The notes: a model not told the origin generated them from the sequence alone. A stretch of 64,000 nucleotides of DNA from JACVRW01 sp963716215 (GCA_963716215.1 OY970298.1:124001-188000); one strand, 5' to 3'. Shown: positions 1 to 8,417, numbered from the stretch's first letter. A program made the numbers and translations.

Positions 1-1
1 C

Positions 2-187
2 TCGCAGTACCTGAAGGCGGGCCTGGTCGACGAGATGCAGCTGCACGTGGTGCCGATGTTCCTCGGCGGCGGCGCGCGCCTGTTCGACGGCCACGTCGCG
101 CAGGCTCCGGACCACCTTCTGCTGACCAGGGTGGTCGAGTCGCCGAGCGGCGTGGTGCACGTGAAGTACGAGGTCGCCGGTCGGTAG
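2..187 (+). CDS. Dihydrofolate reductase / RibD C-terminal domain protein, 3' end only
   Basis: Only the last 61 residues lie in the window. They contain the segment LHVVPMFLGGGARLF, typical of the last strands of RibD C-terminal/DHFR-like reductases, which are NADPH-dependent and often stand-alone in actinobacteria. The frame is open at base 2 and stops with TAG at 185-187. That stop codon also forms the first half of a -10-like TAGCGT in front of the next gene. The substrate cannot be told from this fragment. Confidence 0.7.
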   Translation, partial: SQYLKAGLVDEMQLHVVPMFLGGGARLFDGHVAQAPDHLLLTRVVESPSGVVHVKYEVAGR

Positions 188-197
188 CGTCAGTGGC
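185..197 (+). promoter_or_regulatory. Leaderless-type -10 element for the DUF5996 gene
   Basis: TAGCGT (185-190) is followed by 7 bases and then the ATG at 198. This spacing places the likely transcript start on the start codon. No Shine-Dalgarno sequence is present. Seen directly; promoter activity is inferred. Confidence 0.45.
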
Positions 198-1088
198 ATG
201 ACCGAGCTGCGTTACGGGGCGTGGAGCGCCACCTGCGACACCCTCCACGCCCACACGCAGGTGCTCGGCAAGCTCGCCGTCGCGCTCGCCCCGCCCGAGC
301 CGCAGCTACTGCACGCGGCGCTCCGCCTGGACGCACGCGGCTGGCACACCCTGCCGCTGCCGCTCGGGTCGGGCGCCGTCGTGGTCCGGCTCGACCTGCA
401 CGACCACGAGGCGGTGGTCCAGCACAGCGACGGGCGGGTTGCGCGCGTGCCCCTGACTCCCGACCGCCCGGTCGCCGACGTGACCCACGAGATCCTGGAC
501 GCAGTCGGAGGCGGAGTGACGATCGACCCGACGCCGCAGGAGACCCACTGGACCGTCCCGCTCGACGAGGACCGCGAGCACGCGAGCTACGACGCCGGGC
601 AGGTCGAGGCCTACTTCGCCGCCGCGACCCAGGCCGCTGTCGTACTCGCCGAGTTCCGTGCGCCCTATCGCGGCCGCTCTACGCAGGTCAACGCCTGGTG
701 GGGCTCCTTCGACCTCGCCGTGAACCTGTTCTCCGGCGAGCGGGCCGACCCGCCGTCGGACGACTTCATCATGCGCAACTCGATGGACTCGCAGGAGGTC
801 GCCGTCGGCTGGTGGCCTGGCGACCCCCGCTACGAGCATGCGGCCTTCTACGCCTACGCCCATCCGGCCCCGGACGAGTACGGTAAGGCCGAGCTGACCC
901 CGGCGGCCCGCTGGCACCCCGACATGGGCTTGTTCGTGCTCGACTGGGCCGACGCGGTGGCTTCCGGCGACCCCCACGCCGCCGGGGTCGAGTTCGCGCG
1001 GTCGGCGTTCCGCCACGCCTGCCTCGTATGCGACTGGGAGCCCGCGCTGCTGGCGAGCGCCGAGGGCGACCCCCCTCCGGTCGACTAG
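198..1088 (+). CDS. DUF5996 family protein
   Basis: A 296-residue soluble protein with the features I associate with DUF5996: an N-terminal stretch with YGAWSATCDTLHAHTQ, a central WWGSFDLAVNLFSG block, and a C-terminal EYGKAELTPAARWHPDMG region. No signal peptide or membrane segment is visible. The family occurs widely in actinobacteria and has no known biochemical role, so none is proposed. The ATG at 198 fits the leaderless promoter just upstream. The gene converges on the GGDEF/EAL gene, whose stop overlaps this one's by 4 bases (1085-1088). Confidence 0.8.
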   Translation: MTELRYGAWSATCDTLHAHTQVLGKLAVALAPPEPQLLHAALRLDARGWHTLPLPLGSGAVVVRLDLHDHEAVVQHSDGRVARVPLTPDRPVADVTHEILDAVGGGVTIDPTPQETHWTVPLDEDREHASYDAGQVEAYFAAATQAAVVLAEFRAPYRGRSTQVNAWWGSFDLAVNLFSGERADPPSDDFIMRNSMDSQEVAVGWWPGDPRYEHAAFYAYAHPAPDEYGKAELTPAARWHPDMGLFVLDWADAVASGDPHAAGVEFARSAFRHACLVCDWEPALLASAEGDPPPVD

Positions 1089-2848
1089 ACGAGGCGGGTG
1101 AGCTTGCCCGGCGCCGGCAGCCCGTTCAGGCAGGGCGGCCCCTCGGCGACCAGCGCGTCCATCTCGTCGGCGGGCAGCGGCTTCGCGAACAGGTAGCCCT
1201 GGCCCACGTCGCAGCCCAGCTCGCGCAGCGCCCCGGCCTGCTCACGGGTCTCGATGCCCTCCGCCACCACGATCAGCTTCAACGCGCGGCCCATCCCGAC
1301 CACGGCCGCCACCAGCTCGCGGTCCGTCGAGTCGGCTGACATCCCGCTCACGAACGAGCGGTCGACCTTCACGATGTCGACCGGCATGCGCCTGAGCTGC
1401 TCGAGCGACGAGTAGCCGGTGCCGAAGTCGTCGATCGCGACCCGCAGGCCCTCGGCGCTCAGGTCGCTCAGGGCACGGAAGCCCGTGTCACCGTCGGCCA
1501 TGGCCGTGCTCTCCGTCACCTCGATCGTCAGCCGGCGCGGGTTGATGCCCGACTCGCGCACGCAGCCCAGCACCGTGCCGACCACGTCTGGATGGGTCAG
1601 CTCACGGGCGCTCAGGTTCACCGACAGGTGCAGGTCGGCCGTCTCCGGACGCGACTGCCATCCGGCCAAGCGGCGGCACGCCTCCGTCACGACCCAGGCG
1701 CCCAGCGGCACGATCAGGCCGGTCTCCTCCGCCACCCCCAGGAACTGGTCCGGAGCGATCAGCCCACGCTCGGGATGCCCCCAGCGCACCAGCGCCTCCG
1801 CGCCCACCACCTGGCCCGTGTCCAGGTTCACCCCCGGCTGGAGGTACAGCTCCAGCTCGCCGCGCTCGATCCCCCGCTGCAGCTCCTGCTCGATCCGCAT
1901 CGCGCGTACGGCGTTGTCGCGCATGGCCGTGTCGAACAGCTCGGTGCGTGCTCCGCCGCGCTCCTTGGCCCGGTACATCGCCGCGTCGGCATCCTCGATC
2001 AGGCGCTGTCCGTCCCCGTTCTCGTTGCCCTCGGCGAGCGCCACCCCGATGCTCGCGCTCAGGCGCAGCTCGGCGCCGCCGGCGCGCAGCGCGTTGCGCA
2101 AGGGGCGCTGCAGCCGGTCGGCGATCGACACCGCCTCGAGCACCCCGCCGACGCTCTCGCAGAGGATCGTGAACTCGTCGCCGCCGAAGCGCGCCACGGT
2201 GTCCTCCGGCCGCACCACGCTCCGCAGGCGCTCCGCCACCTCGCGCAGCACGTTGTCCCCGGCCGAGTGACCCAGCGAGTCGTTGATGCGCTTGAAGCGG
2301 TCGAGGTCCAGGAAGTAGACGGCGGCCGCGCTCTCGCGGCCGCGCCGTGCGAGCACCTGGCGCAGGCGGTCGGCGAACAGCGCCCGGTTGGGGAGCCCGG
2401 TCAAGGGGTCGAAGAGGGCGAGTCGCTCCAGCTCGGTCTCCATCCGCTTGCGGTCGGAGACGTCGAGGAAGACGCCGTAGAAGAGCGGGTCCGCTCCGGT
2501 CTGGCGGTCGAACACCACGGTCATCTCGTCGCGGATCCAGACGTCGTGCCCGGCGGCCGCCCGCAGCCGGTACTCCTGGACGAGCTTCTCGCCGGAGCGG
2601 GCGCACTCCGCCTCGTTGCTGACCACGCGCTCCTCGTCGTCCGCATGGAGCAGGCGGTCCCACAGCCCGCGCTCCTCGAGCCACTGTCGACGCGGATAGC
2701 CGAGCACGTCCTCGACCGACGGGCTGATGTAGAGGCACCGACCCTCGATGCCCGGCTCGAAGATGTACGCGACCGACGGCACCCCTTCGGGCAGGGGTCC
2801 GTAGCGATTCTCGAGCGCGCGCAGCACCTGCTCCGAATATGGGCGCAC
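1085..2848 (-). CDS. PAS-GGDEF-EAL protein (c-di-GMP synthesis and breakdown)
   Basis: About 587 residues from a GTG at 2848. A PAS-like domain (about residues 20-135, ending FLDVSDRKRMETEL) is followed by a GGDEF domain with an intact GGDEF signature (FGGDEFTIL) and an EAL domain with EALVRW, DDFGTGYSSL and KVDRSFV. Both catalytic signatures look complete, so it could make or degrade c-di-GMP; the balance cannot be read from sequence. No membrane segment is seen, so the PAS domain would sense a cytoplasmic signal. The GTG lies 14 bases past the tadA stop; frames further upstream run through tadA in another phase and are low-complexity, so I reject a longer start. It is the last gene of an epimerase-tadA-GGDEF/EAL unit. 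Confidence 0.9.
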   Translation of the reverse strand: MRPYSEQVLRALENRYGPLPEGVPSVAYIFEPGIEGRCLYISPSVEDVLGYPRRQWLEERGLWDRLLHADDEERVVSNEAECARSGEKLVQEYRLRAAAGHDVWIRDEMTVVFDRQTGADPLFYGVFLDVSDRKRMETELERLALFDPLTGLPNRALFADRLRQVLARRGRESAAAVYFLDLDRFKRINDSLGHSAGDNVLREVAERLRSVVRPEDTVARFGGDEFTILCESVGGVLEAVSIADRLQRPLRNALRAGGAELRLSASIGVALAEGNENGDGQRLIEDADAAMYRAKERGGARTELFDTAMRDNAVRAMRIEQELQRGIERGELELYLQPGVNLDTGQVVGAEALVRWGHPERGLIAPDQFLGVAEETGLIVPLGAWVVTEACRRLAGWQSRPETADLHLSVNLSARELTHPDVVGTVLGCVRESGINPRRLTIEVTESTAMADGDTGFRALSDLSAEGLRVAIDDFGTGYSSLEQLRRMPVDIVKVDRSFVSGMSADSTDRELVAAVVGMGRALKLIVVAEGIETREQAGALRELGCDVGQGYLFAKPLPADEMDALVAEGPPCLNGLPAPGKLTRLV

Positions 2849-2862
2849 GAGGCTCTTATCGG

Positions 2863-3324
2863 CTAGTTGCGCCTCAAACCGAAGAACTTGCGCAGCAGTT
2901 CTGCACCGTCCTCGGCAAGCAGCCCGCCAGCCACCTCCGGACGGTGGTTCAAGCGCGGCTCGCCGAGCACGTCGAGCACGCTCCCCGCGGCCCCTGCCTT
3001 GGGGTCCGGCGCGGCATAGACGACCCGCGGCACGCGCGCCAGGACGATCGCCCCCGCGCACATCGCGCACGGCTCCAGCGTCACGTACAGAACGGTCTCG
3101 AGCAGGCGCCAGCCCGCGACGTGCTTGGCCGCCTCGCGCAGCGCCAACAGCTCGGCGTGCGCCGTGGGATCCGCGCGCAGCTCGCGCTCGTTGCACGCCG
3201 CCGCGATCACCTCGGCCCCGCGCACGATCACGCACCCGATCGGCACGTCGTCGTGCTCCAGCGCGCGCTCGGCCTCGCGGAGGGCGAGGCGCATGTAGTA
3301 CTCGTCGCGCGGGAAGAAGCTCAT
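2863..3324 (-). CDS. tadA: tRNA adenosine(34) deaminase TadA
   Basis: A 153-residue zinc deaminase that converts A34 to inosine in the anticodon of tRNA-Arg(ACG). The HAE motif (PTAHAELLALREA) supplies a zinc ligand and the catalytic Glu, and EPCAMCAGAIV supplies the PCxxC zinc ligands. The length is normal for the family. The ATG at 3324 overlaps the epimerase stop in an ATGA, indicating translational coupling. Its expected substrate, tRNA-Arg with an ACG anticodon, is also in this window at 50422-50495. General cytidine or guanine deaminases share the fold, but the length and N-terminal sequence fit TadA. Confidence 0.92.
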   Translation of the reverse strand: MSFFPRDEYYMRLALREAERALEHDDVPIGCVIVRGAEVIAAACNERELRADPTAHAELLALREAAKHVAGWRLLETVLYVTLEPCAMCAGAIVLARVPRVVYAAPDPKAGAAGSVLDVLGEPRLNHRPEVAGGLLAEDGAELLRKFFGLRRN

Positions 3325-4430
3325 GGACGCAGCACCAGCTTGCGCCCGACGTAGCGCTCAGCGGCCGCAAGGCCGCCGAGCAGGCCGGTCCGCCCGGCCA
3401 GCCGCACGCCGGCGGCGGCCAGCGACATCGGCGACGGGGGCCCGCCGCCCAGCCCGCCGCCGTCGAGCAGCTCGCGGTACCAGTCGATCGTCTCGCGCAG
3501 GGTGCGATCGAGCGTCCGCGAGCGGTAGCCGAGCTCGCGGCGCGCCTTGGCCGACGAGTAGCGCCAATTCTGCGCCATCAGGACGATCCCCTCGGCCGCC
3601 ACCAGGCCGGGCAGCCCGAGCGATTCGGCCGCGCGCGCGGCCGCGCCGGCCTCGGGCGGGAGCACCACGAGCGGGTGGTGCACCCCGGACAGCTCGGCCA
3701 CCCGCTCCAGCACATCCACCCAGCGGGCGTCGTGGCCGCCCAAGACGTAGCGCTCCCCAGGTTGCCCGCGCTCGGCGGCCAGCAGGTGGCCCTTGGCCAC
3801 GTCGCGCACGTCGACCACGTTGGTCTCGGCGTCCACCACCGCCGGCAGCCGCCCGCGCAGGTAGTTGCCGATCATCCGGGTGGAGGTCTCGCCGGGCTGC
3901 GAACGGTCGACGGGAGCGCCGAACACGTACGACGGGTTGACGACCACCACCTCCACACCCAGGCGCGCCCCGGCCGCCAGGGCCTCCGACTCGCCCTCGT
4001 GCTTGGCGTCCGGGTAGGTCATCCCGAGCCCCCAGCCCCGGTACACGTCCTCCTCGGTCCCCGGCCGGTCGGGCGGCGCGGGGCCGATCCCGGCGACGCT
4101 TGACGTGACCACGACCCGCCGCACCCGCTCGGCCGCAGCCGCCTCGACGGCGATCCGGGGCGACAGCGCGTTGACCTGCCAGACCCGCTCGGCCGGCCGC
4201 GAGGCGACGAAGCCGGCAGCATGGAAGACCAAGTCGCAGCCGCGGAAGGCGCGCCGCAGCGCCGCGCGGTCCAGCACGTCGGCCTTGACGGCCTCGACCT
4301 CGAGCCCGCCGAGCCGCGTGAGCCTCGCCTCGTCGCGATAGGTCACCCGCGGAGTGCCGTACGCCGCGGCCGCTAGCTTCCCGAGGTGAGCGCCGACGAA
4401 GCCCGTGGCCCCCGTGATGCAGACGGTCAC
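3321..4430 (-). CDS. NAD-dependent epimerase/dehydratase (extended SDR)
   Basis: A 369-residue extended short-chain dehydrogenase. The N-terminus has the Rossmann motif ITGATGFVGAHL, then DVLDRAALRRAF and VFHAAGFV, a serine at VVTSSVAGIG, and the catalytic YPDAK (YxxxK). It resembles dihydroflavonol-4-reductase and HpnA-like sugar epimerases. The substrate is unknown and I see no hopanoid genes nearby. The start is GTG at 4430. It is the first gene of a three-gene minus-strand unit, overlapping tadA by 4 bases. Confidence 0.85.
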   Translation of the reverse strand: MTVCITGATGFVGAHLGKLAAAAYGTPRVTYRDEARLTRLGGLEVEAVKADVLDRAALRRAFRGCDLVFHAAGFVASRPAERVWQVNALSPRIAVEAAAAERVRRVVVTSSVAGIGPAPPDRPGTEEDVYRGWGLGMTYPDAKHEGESEALAAGARLGVEVVVVNPSYVFGAPVDRSQPGETSTRMIGNYLRGRLPAVVDAETNVVDVRDVAKGHLLAAERGQPGERYVLGGHDARWVDVLERVAELSGVHHPLVVLPPEAGAAARAAESLGLPGLVAAEGIVLMAQNWRYSSAKARRELGYRSRTLDRTLRETIDWYRELLDGGGLGGGPPSPMSLAAAGVRLAGRTGLLGGLAAAERYVGRKLVLRP

Positions 4431-4463
4431 AACTTAGGGGGACGCGGGTTGTTCGAGCGTTCG

Positions 4464-4469
4464 TACACT
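4464..4469 (+). promoter_or_regulatory. Possible -10 box (TACACT) for the subtilase gene
   Basis: TACACT lies 19 bases before the ATG at 4489. A transcript starting about 7 bases downstream would have a leader of roughly 13 bases. No good Shine-Dalgarno sequence is visible. Weak single-site evidence. Confidence 0.3.
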
Positions 4470-4488
4470 GCTCTGGGCACCGTAACCA

Positions 4489-5805
4489 ATGCCGACTCGC
4501 CTGCTTCCTCTTCTAACTGCCTTCGTGGCGCTGTTCGCCCTCGCCTCCGGTGCTGAGGCCGCCGACTACGTGCCCGGCGAGGTGATCGTGGGCTACAAGG
4601 ACGGGGCCACCGCCAGCTCCGGGACGAAGGTCGAGGAGCAGCTCCCGGGCGGCTCCGCCCAGCTCGGCATCACGGACGGCGACTCGGTTCGCAAGACGCT
4701 GAAGGAGCTGCGCCGGGACCCGGACGTGGCCTACGCCGTGCCGAACTACGTGGCCCACGCGTCGCAGTTCACGCCGGACGACCCGTCGCTGCGGCGCCAG
4801 TGGAACCTGATCGGCCCGTATGGGATCGGCATGCAGGAGGCGTGGTCCTTGGCCGCCGCAGCCGGCGCGCCCGGCGGCAAGGGCGCCGTGGTGGCGGTAC
4901 TCGACAGCGGCGTCGCGTTCGAGCGCTACCGCGGCTTCCGGCGCGCGCCGGATCTGCGCCGCTCGACGTTCGTCCATCCCTGGGACTTCGTCGACCGCGA
5001 CCGCCACCCCAACGATCGCTACGGGCACGGCACCCACGTGACCGGCACGATCGCCCAGGCCACCAACAACGCCCTCGGCGTGGCGGGGATCGCGTTCGGC
5101 GTGAAGGTCATGCCGCTGAAGGTCCTCAACGACTTCGGCGACGGCGACTCCGTGGCCATCGCGAAGGCGATCCGCTACGCGGCCAGGCACCGCGCCGACG
5201 TGATCAACCTCTCGCTCGAGTTCGATCGCCGGGTGGTCGCGTCCGAGATCCCCGAGATCCTCGCCGCGATCCGCTACGCGCACTCGCGCGGGTCGGTGAT
5301 CGTGGCCGCCGCCGGCAACACCGGCGAGAAGTACCTGCGCCGGGTCGCCTACCCCGCGCGCGCGAGTGAGGTGATCGCGGTCGGGGCCACCACCCGCAAC
5401 GGGTGCCGGTCGGAGTACTCGAGCTTCGGCGCCGACCTCGACGTCGTCGCTCCCGGCGGAGGCGTGGACGCCGACCCGGTGACGTCGGAGGAGGTGGCGC
5501 TTTGCCGCCCCGAGACGTCCGGCGACTGGATCTACCAGCAGACCCTCGTCGGGAACAGCGTGCGCCGGTTCGGCCTGCCCGGCGGCTACGAGGGCACATC
5601 GATGGCCAGCCCCCATGTGGCCGCAATCGCCGCGCTCGTGATCGCCAGCGGCAAGCTCGGCCCGAACCCCACGCCGAGCGCTGTCCAGAACCACCTCCAG
5701 GCGACCGCCCGCGACCTCGGCCGACCCGGGTTCGACTCGCGCTACGGCTGGGGCCTGGTCGACGCGGCGCGCGCGCTGCGCTGCCCGGCGATGACCGCCT
5801 GCTGA
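4489..5805 (+). CDS. Secreted S8 family serine protease (subtilase)
   Basis: 438 residues. A Sec signal peptide (hydrophobic core LLPLLTAFVALFALASG, cleavage after AEA) precedes a short propeptide-like stretch (DYVPGEVIVGYKDG). The catalytic triad is clear: Asp139 in VAVLDSG, His180 in GHGTHVTG and Ser371 in GTSMASPH. It should act outside the cell as a general protease. No C-terminal anchor or extra domain is present. It sits alone between divergent and convergent neighbours. Confidence 0.92.
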   Translation: MPTRLLPLLTAFVALFALASGAEAADYVPGEVIVGYKDGATASSGTKVEEQLPGGSAQLGITDGDSVRKTLKELRRDPDVAYAVPNYVAHASQFTPDDPSLRRQWNLIGPYGIGMQEAWSLAAAAGAPGGKGAVVAVLDSGVAFERYRGFRRAPDLRRSTFVHPWDFVDRDRHPNDRYGHGTHVTGTIAQATNNALGVAGIAFGVKVMPLKVLNDFGDGDSVAIAKAIRYAARHRADVINLSLEFDRRVVASEIPEILAAIRYAHSRGSVIVAAAGNTGEKYLRRVAYPARASEVIAVGATTRNGCRSEYSSFGADLDVVAPGGGVDADPVTSEEVALCRPETSGDWIYQQTLVGNSVRRFGLPGGYEGTSMASPHVAAIAALVIASGKLGPNPTPSAVQNHLQATARDLGRPGFDSRYGWGLVDAARALRCPAMTAC

Positions 5806-5809
5806 GCCG

Positions 5810-6265
5810 CTAGGTCGTCCGGATGATCATCACGCTGCATGGCGCGTGATGGGAGACCTTGTTGGGGACGCTTCCGAGTAGGAACCGCTTGGCGCCCGTC
5901 ATCCCCTTGTTGCCGACCACGATCAGGTCGGCGCCCTGCTCCTCGGCCACGTCGAGGATGGCGTCCGCGGGGTCGCCCTCGCGCGCGTGCGTCTCTACGC
6001 GCACACCCTGGCCCTCCAGGTCCTTGGCGGCCTCCGCCAGGGTGGCGCTCACGTCCTCGCGCGGGTTGACCATCCACTGCAGGTCGTCGGGCACCTGTGA
6101 GCGCTCCTCGCGCAAGCGTCCCTCGGGCACCGGCTCGTAGGCGCTGACCAGGTGGACCTTGGCGCCGAGGCGCTTGGCGAGGTCACTCGCCTGCCTCACC
6201 GCCTCGGATGCGGTGTCGGAGCCGTCGGTACCGACGACCATGGAGTTGAACATCGGGCCCATCAT
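5810..6265 (-). CDS. Universal stress protein (UspA family)
   Basis: About 151 residues with one Usp domain. The N-terminus MVVGTDGSDTASEA and the C-terminal nucleotide-binding signature GNKGMTGAKRFLLGS (GxxG...GS pattern) suggest an ATP-binding Usp. Two adjacent ATGs at 6260-6265 and another at 6253 are possible starts. I chose the longest that stays clear of the divergent response regulator. Target and trigger are unknown. It is divergent from the response regulator at 6284, so the two promoters share about 20 bases. Confidence 0.88.
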   Translation of the reverse strand: MMGPMFNSMVVGTDGSDTASEAVRQASDLAKRLGAKVHLVSAYEPVPEGRLREERSQVPDDLQWMVNPREDVSATLAEAAKDLEGQGVRVETHAREGDPADAILDVAEEQGADLIVVGNKGMTGAKRFLLGSVPNKVSHHAPCSVMIIRTT

Positions 6266-6270
6266 ACGGT

Positions 6271-6283
6271 TAGGGTGGTTGGG
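6271..6283 (+). promoter_or_regulatory. Leaderless-type -10 element for the response regulator
   Basis: TAGGGT (6271-6276) plus 7 bases precedes the ATG at 6284. This favours that ATG over longer in-frame starts that would run through the divergent usp gene. Confidence 0.45.
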
Positions 6284-6910
6284 ATGGCGGAAACGACAAA
6301 GTGCCTGGCCGTGGACGATCACCCGGCCGTGCGACAGGGCCTCGGCCTGATGTTCGGCGACACCCCAGACCTCGAGCTGGTGGGTCATGTGGACAGCGGC
6401 GAGGCCGTCCTGGAGGCGGTCGAGAAGCTCCAGCCGGAGGTCGTGATCATGGACGTGCGGCTGCCCGGGATCGACGGCATCTCCGCGGTCAAGCGCATCG
6501 CCGCGGCCAGCCCGGGCGTGAAGACGATCATGTTCTCCGCCTACGGCGACAAGCGGCTGCTCTCAGACGCGATCGCCGCGGGAGCCCGCGGCTACGTCAT
6601 GAAGGGATCGCCGCCCGAGGACCTGCTGCGGGCGATCCGCACGGTCGTGGCCGGCAAGCCGTTCGTGGATCCGTCGCTCTCGCCGGCCCTGCTGATGTCC
6701 CAGGTCGGACCCGACGCGCCGCTGTCAGAGCGCGAGCGCGAGATCCTGCAGCTGCTGGCTGAGGGCCTGCACACCGAGGAGGTCGCGAGGCGGATCGGTC
6801 TCTCGACCGAGACGGTCAAGTCGGACACCAAGCGCGCCATCCTCAAGCTCGAGGCCGACACGCGCGTGCACGCGGTCGCGATCGCGCTGCGTCAGGCCAT
6901 CATCGAGTAG
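6284..6910 (+). CDS. LuxR/NarL-type two-component response regulator
   Basis: 208 residues. The receiver domain occupies about residues 1-125 with an acidic pocket (VDDHP), the phospho-acceptor Asp in VVIMDVRLPG and the conserved Lys in YVMKGSPP. A C-terminal LuxR helix-turn-helix follows (LSEREREILQLLAEGL, then VARRIGLSTETVKSDTKRAI). No histidine kinase is adjacent, so the partner is unknown. The start is fixed by the leaderless -10 element. A small membrane-protein ORF follows 10 bases after the stop and may be co-transcribed. Confidence 0.9.
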   Translation: MAETTKCLAVDDHPAVRQGLGLMFGDTPDLELVGHVDSGEAVLEAVEKLQPEVVIMDVRLPGIDGISAVKRIAAASPGVKTIMFSAYGDKRLLSDAIAAGARGYVMKGSPPEDLLRAIRTVVAGKPFVDPSLSPALLMSQVGPDAPLSEREREILQLLAEGLHTEEVARRIGLSTETVKSDTKRAILKLEADTRVHAVAIALRQAIIE

Positions 6911-8078
6911 GAGCGCCGCGATGGAGATGCCCCGCTTCTGGATCGTCGTCCAGGTCCTGATCGTCATCTTCGTCCTGATCGGGATGGTCATCGCGGTGAC
7001 GAAGCTGGCCTGACCCGGGCAGCTCGATCGAGCTGCCCCTGCGTTCTCGATCGATCTCCTCGATCTCCTTGACCCAGAACTCCTGGACCCCGATCGCGAT
7101 CAGCGACAGGATCGGCACGGCTACGAACAGGCCGACGAAGCCGAACAGCTGCCCGACTACGACGACGCCGATCGCGATCATCGCCGGGTGCATCCGCGTG
7201 CGCTGTGACATGACGATGGGGATCGTCACGTTGCTCTCGATCTGCTGGACGAGCACGTAGATCGCCAGCGTGAGCAGTGCCTTGCCGGGCGAGTCGGTGA
7301 GCGCGAACAGCACCGGGGGCACCGCGCCGGCGATCGCGCCGAAGTACGGCACCACGACCAGCAGCGCCGACAGCACCGCGAAGAAGATCGCGAAGTCCAA
7401 CCCGATCAGCGTCAGCCCGATGAAGGTGAGCGCGAACGTGGCGAGCATGTCCACCCCCACGCCCTCCATCCACCCGATCCAGGAGCGGCGCACCCGCTCG
7501 AGCACGTAGCGGACGTGGTCGCGCCGGGGCGGCGGGAACAGGCTGACCAGCCCGTTCACCAGCGGCTCGGGGCGGATCGCCATGTAGTAGGCGGTGATCA
7601 GGATCAGCACGAGCGCGCCGAGGATCCCGGCCACGTTGAGCCCGATCGAGGTGATCGGGCCGATCAGGCGCTCCGGGTCGTCGGTCCACTTCTCCACGAA
7701 CTCCTGCACCCGGTCGCCCACCTGCCCCGGGTCCTCCCCGGTCACGTCGGCGTAGGTGTTCTCCAGGTCGTCGACGATGCCCGGGACGGCGTTCACGAAG
7801 TCGTCGGTCTGGTCGACGAACGGCGGGATCAGCAGGGTGATCAGCAGTGCCACCACAGCGAGCCCGCCGATCAGGGCGATCAGCGCGCCGATCGGCCGCG
7901 GCAGCCCGCGCCGCTGGAAGCGGCTCGCGGCGGCCGCCAGCGGGATGGCGAACACGATCGTGATCAGGATCGCCAGCAGGAGGGTGACCAGCTGGCGGAA
8001 GAGCAGGCCAGCAAGCAGCAGCCCGGCCGCGAGCAGGACCGCGCGATACGCGACGTGAGGGCTACGTTCCTCGCTCAC
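6900..8078 (-). CDS. AI-2E family transporter (YhhQ/TqsA/PerM-like permease)
   Basis: 392 residues from GTG 8078, with paired N-terminal hydrophobic segments, a large extracytoplasmic loop (VDQTDDFVNAVPGIVDDL...) and several C-terminal helices, the layout of the AI-2E/PerM family. Family members export small molecules or ions; the substrate here is unknown. The last 40 or so residues are an odd, very acidic tail (DDHPDQDEDDDQDLDDD) created by reading antisense through the small membrane ORF at 6921-7013. The gene also overlaps the response regulator's last 11 bases. The tail may be genuine read-through or the result of a lost upstream stop. Confidence 0.87.
   Translation of the reverse strand: MSEERSPHVAYRAVLLAAGLLLAGLLFRQLVTLLLAILITIVFAIPLAAAASRFQRRGLPRPIGALIALIGGLAVVALLITLLIPPFVDQTDDFVNAVPGIVDDLENTYADVTGEDPGQVGDRVQEFVEKWTDDPERLIGPITSIGLNVAGILGALVLILITAYYMAIRPEPLVNGLVSLFPPPRRDHVRYVLERVRRSWIGWMEGVGVDMLATFALTFIGLTLIGLDFAIFFAVLSALLVVVPYFGAIAGAVPPVLFALTDSPGKALLTLAIYVLVQQIESNVTIPIVMSQRTRMHPAMIAIGVVVVGQLFGFVGLFVAVPILSLIAIGVQEFWVKEIEEIDRERRGSSIELPGSGQLRHRDDHPDQDEDDDQDLDDDPEAGHLHRGAPTR
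6921..7013 (+). CDS. Predicted 30-residue single-pass membrane peptide
   Basis: The ORF encodes MEMPRFW, then a hydrophobic run (IVVQVLIVIFVLIGMVIAV), then TKLA. A TAGGAG Shine-Dalgarno-like sequence, overlapping the stop of the response regulator gene, sits 7 bases before the ATG. The product would be one transmembrane helix. It is not recognised. It lies entirely antisense to the C-terminal coding region of the AI-2E family gene, so either reading could be spurious. The hydrophobic pattern and ribosome site favour a real small protein, but there is no homology evidence. Confidence 0.45.
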   Translation: MEMPRFWIVVQVLIVIFVLIGMVIAVTKLA

Positions 8079-8124
8079 TTGTCAATCAAAGTTACCCGCG
8101 CGGCCAGCGGTACCCAAGAAAGCC

Positions 8125-8148
8125 GACGGGCGCCAAGCGGCGCCCGTC
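8125..8148 (-). terminator. Intrinsic terminator downstream of the csbD-like gene
   Basis: A perfect 10-bp stem (GACGGGCGCC / GGCGCCCGTC) with a 4-base loop is followed on the minus strand by a T-rich stretch (GGCTTTCTT). It lies between the csbD-like stop and the start of the AI-2E family gene. Confidence 0.7.
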
Positions 8149-8176
8149 TTCTACCTGCAGTGTTGCCGGCGGGCGG

Positions 8177-8365
8177 CTAGGTGCGGCGCTCGAGGTCGGC
8201 CACATCCTGCGCCTTCTCCTCGACGCGGTCCTGGGCGTCGGCGAGCTTCTCCTTCTCCTCGCCCTTGCGCTCCTCGCGGCGGCCCTGAGACCGCAGCGCA
8301 CCGTCACCGGTGATGTCGCCGGCAGCCTTCTTGGCTCGTCCCGTGATCTTGTCGAGAATGCTCAT
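8177..8365 (-). CDS. CsbD-like stress protein
   Basis: 62 residues starting MSILDKITGRAKKAAGDITG and continuing with a Lys/Glu/Arg-rich helical region. The start, the K-x-x-G-x-A-K-x-A-x-G-x-x-T-G pattern and the small size match the CsbD family, general-stress proteins of unknown biochemical role. An in-frame upstream codon exists, but the ATG at 8365 matches the family start. A strong terminator follows. Confidence 0.8.
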   Translation of the reverse strand: MSILDKITGRAKKAAGDITGDGALRSQGRREERKGEEKEKLADAQDRVEEKAQDVADLERRT

Positions 8366-8404
8366 ATGGGTTACGTACCCGCCCTGGACCGCCGGAAACA
8401 GCTG

Positions 8405-8417
8405 TAGCTTGCGGGCG
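8405..8417 (+). promoter_or_regulatory. Leaderless-type -10 element for the acyltransferase gene
   Basis: TAGCTT (8405-8410) plus 7 bases precedes GTG 8418. It decides this start over longer in-frame ones that would overlap the divergent csbD-like gene. Confidence 0.45.

Noticed and set aside
1085..3370. A longer start for the GGDEF/EAL protein reaching through tadA
   Set aside because: The extra N-terminus is Arg/Ala/Gly-rich antiphase reading of tadA; GTG 2848 gives a normal PAS start.
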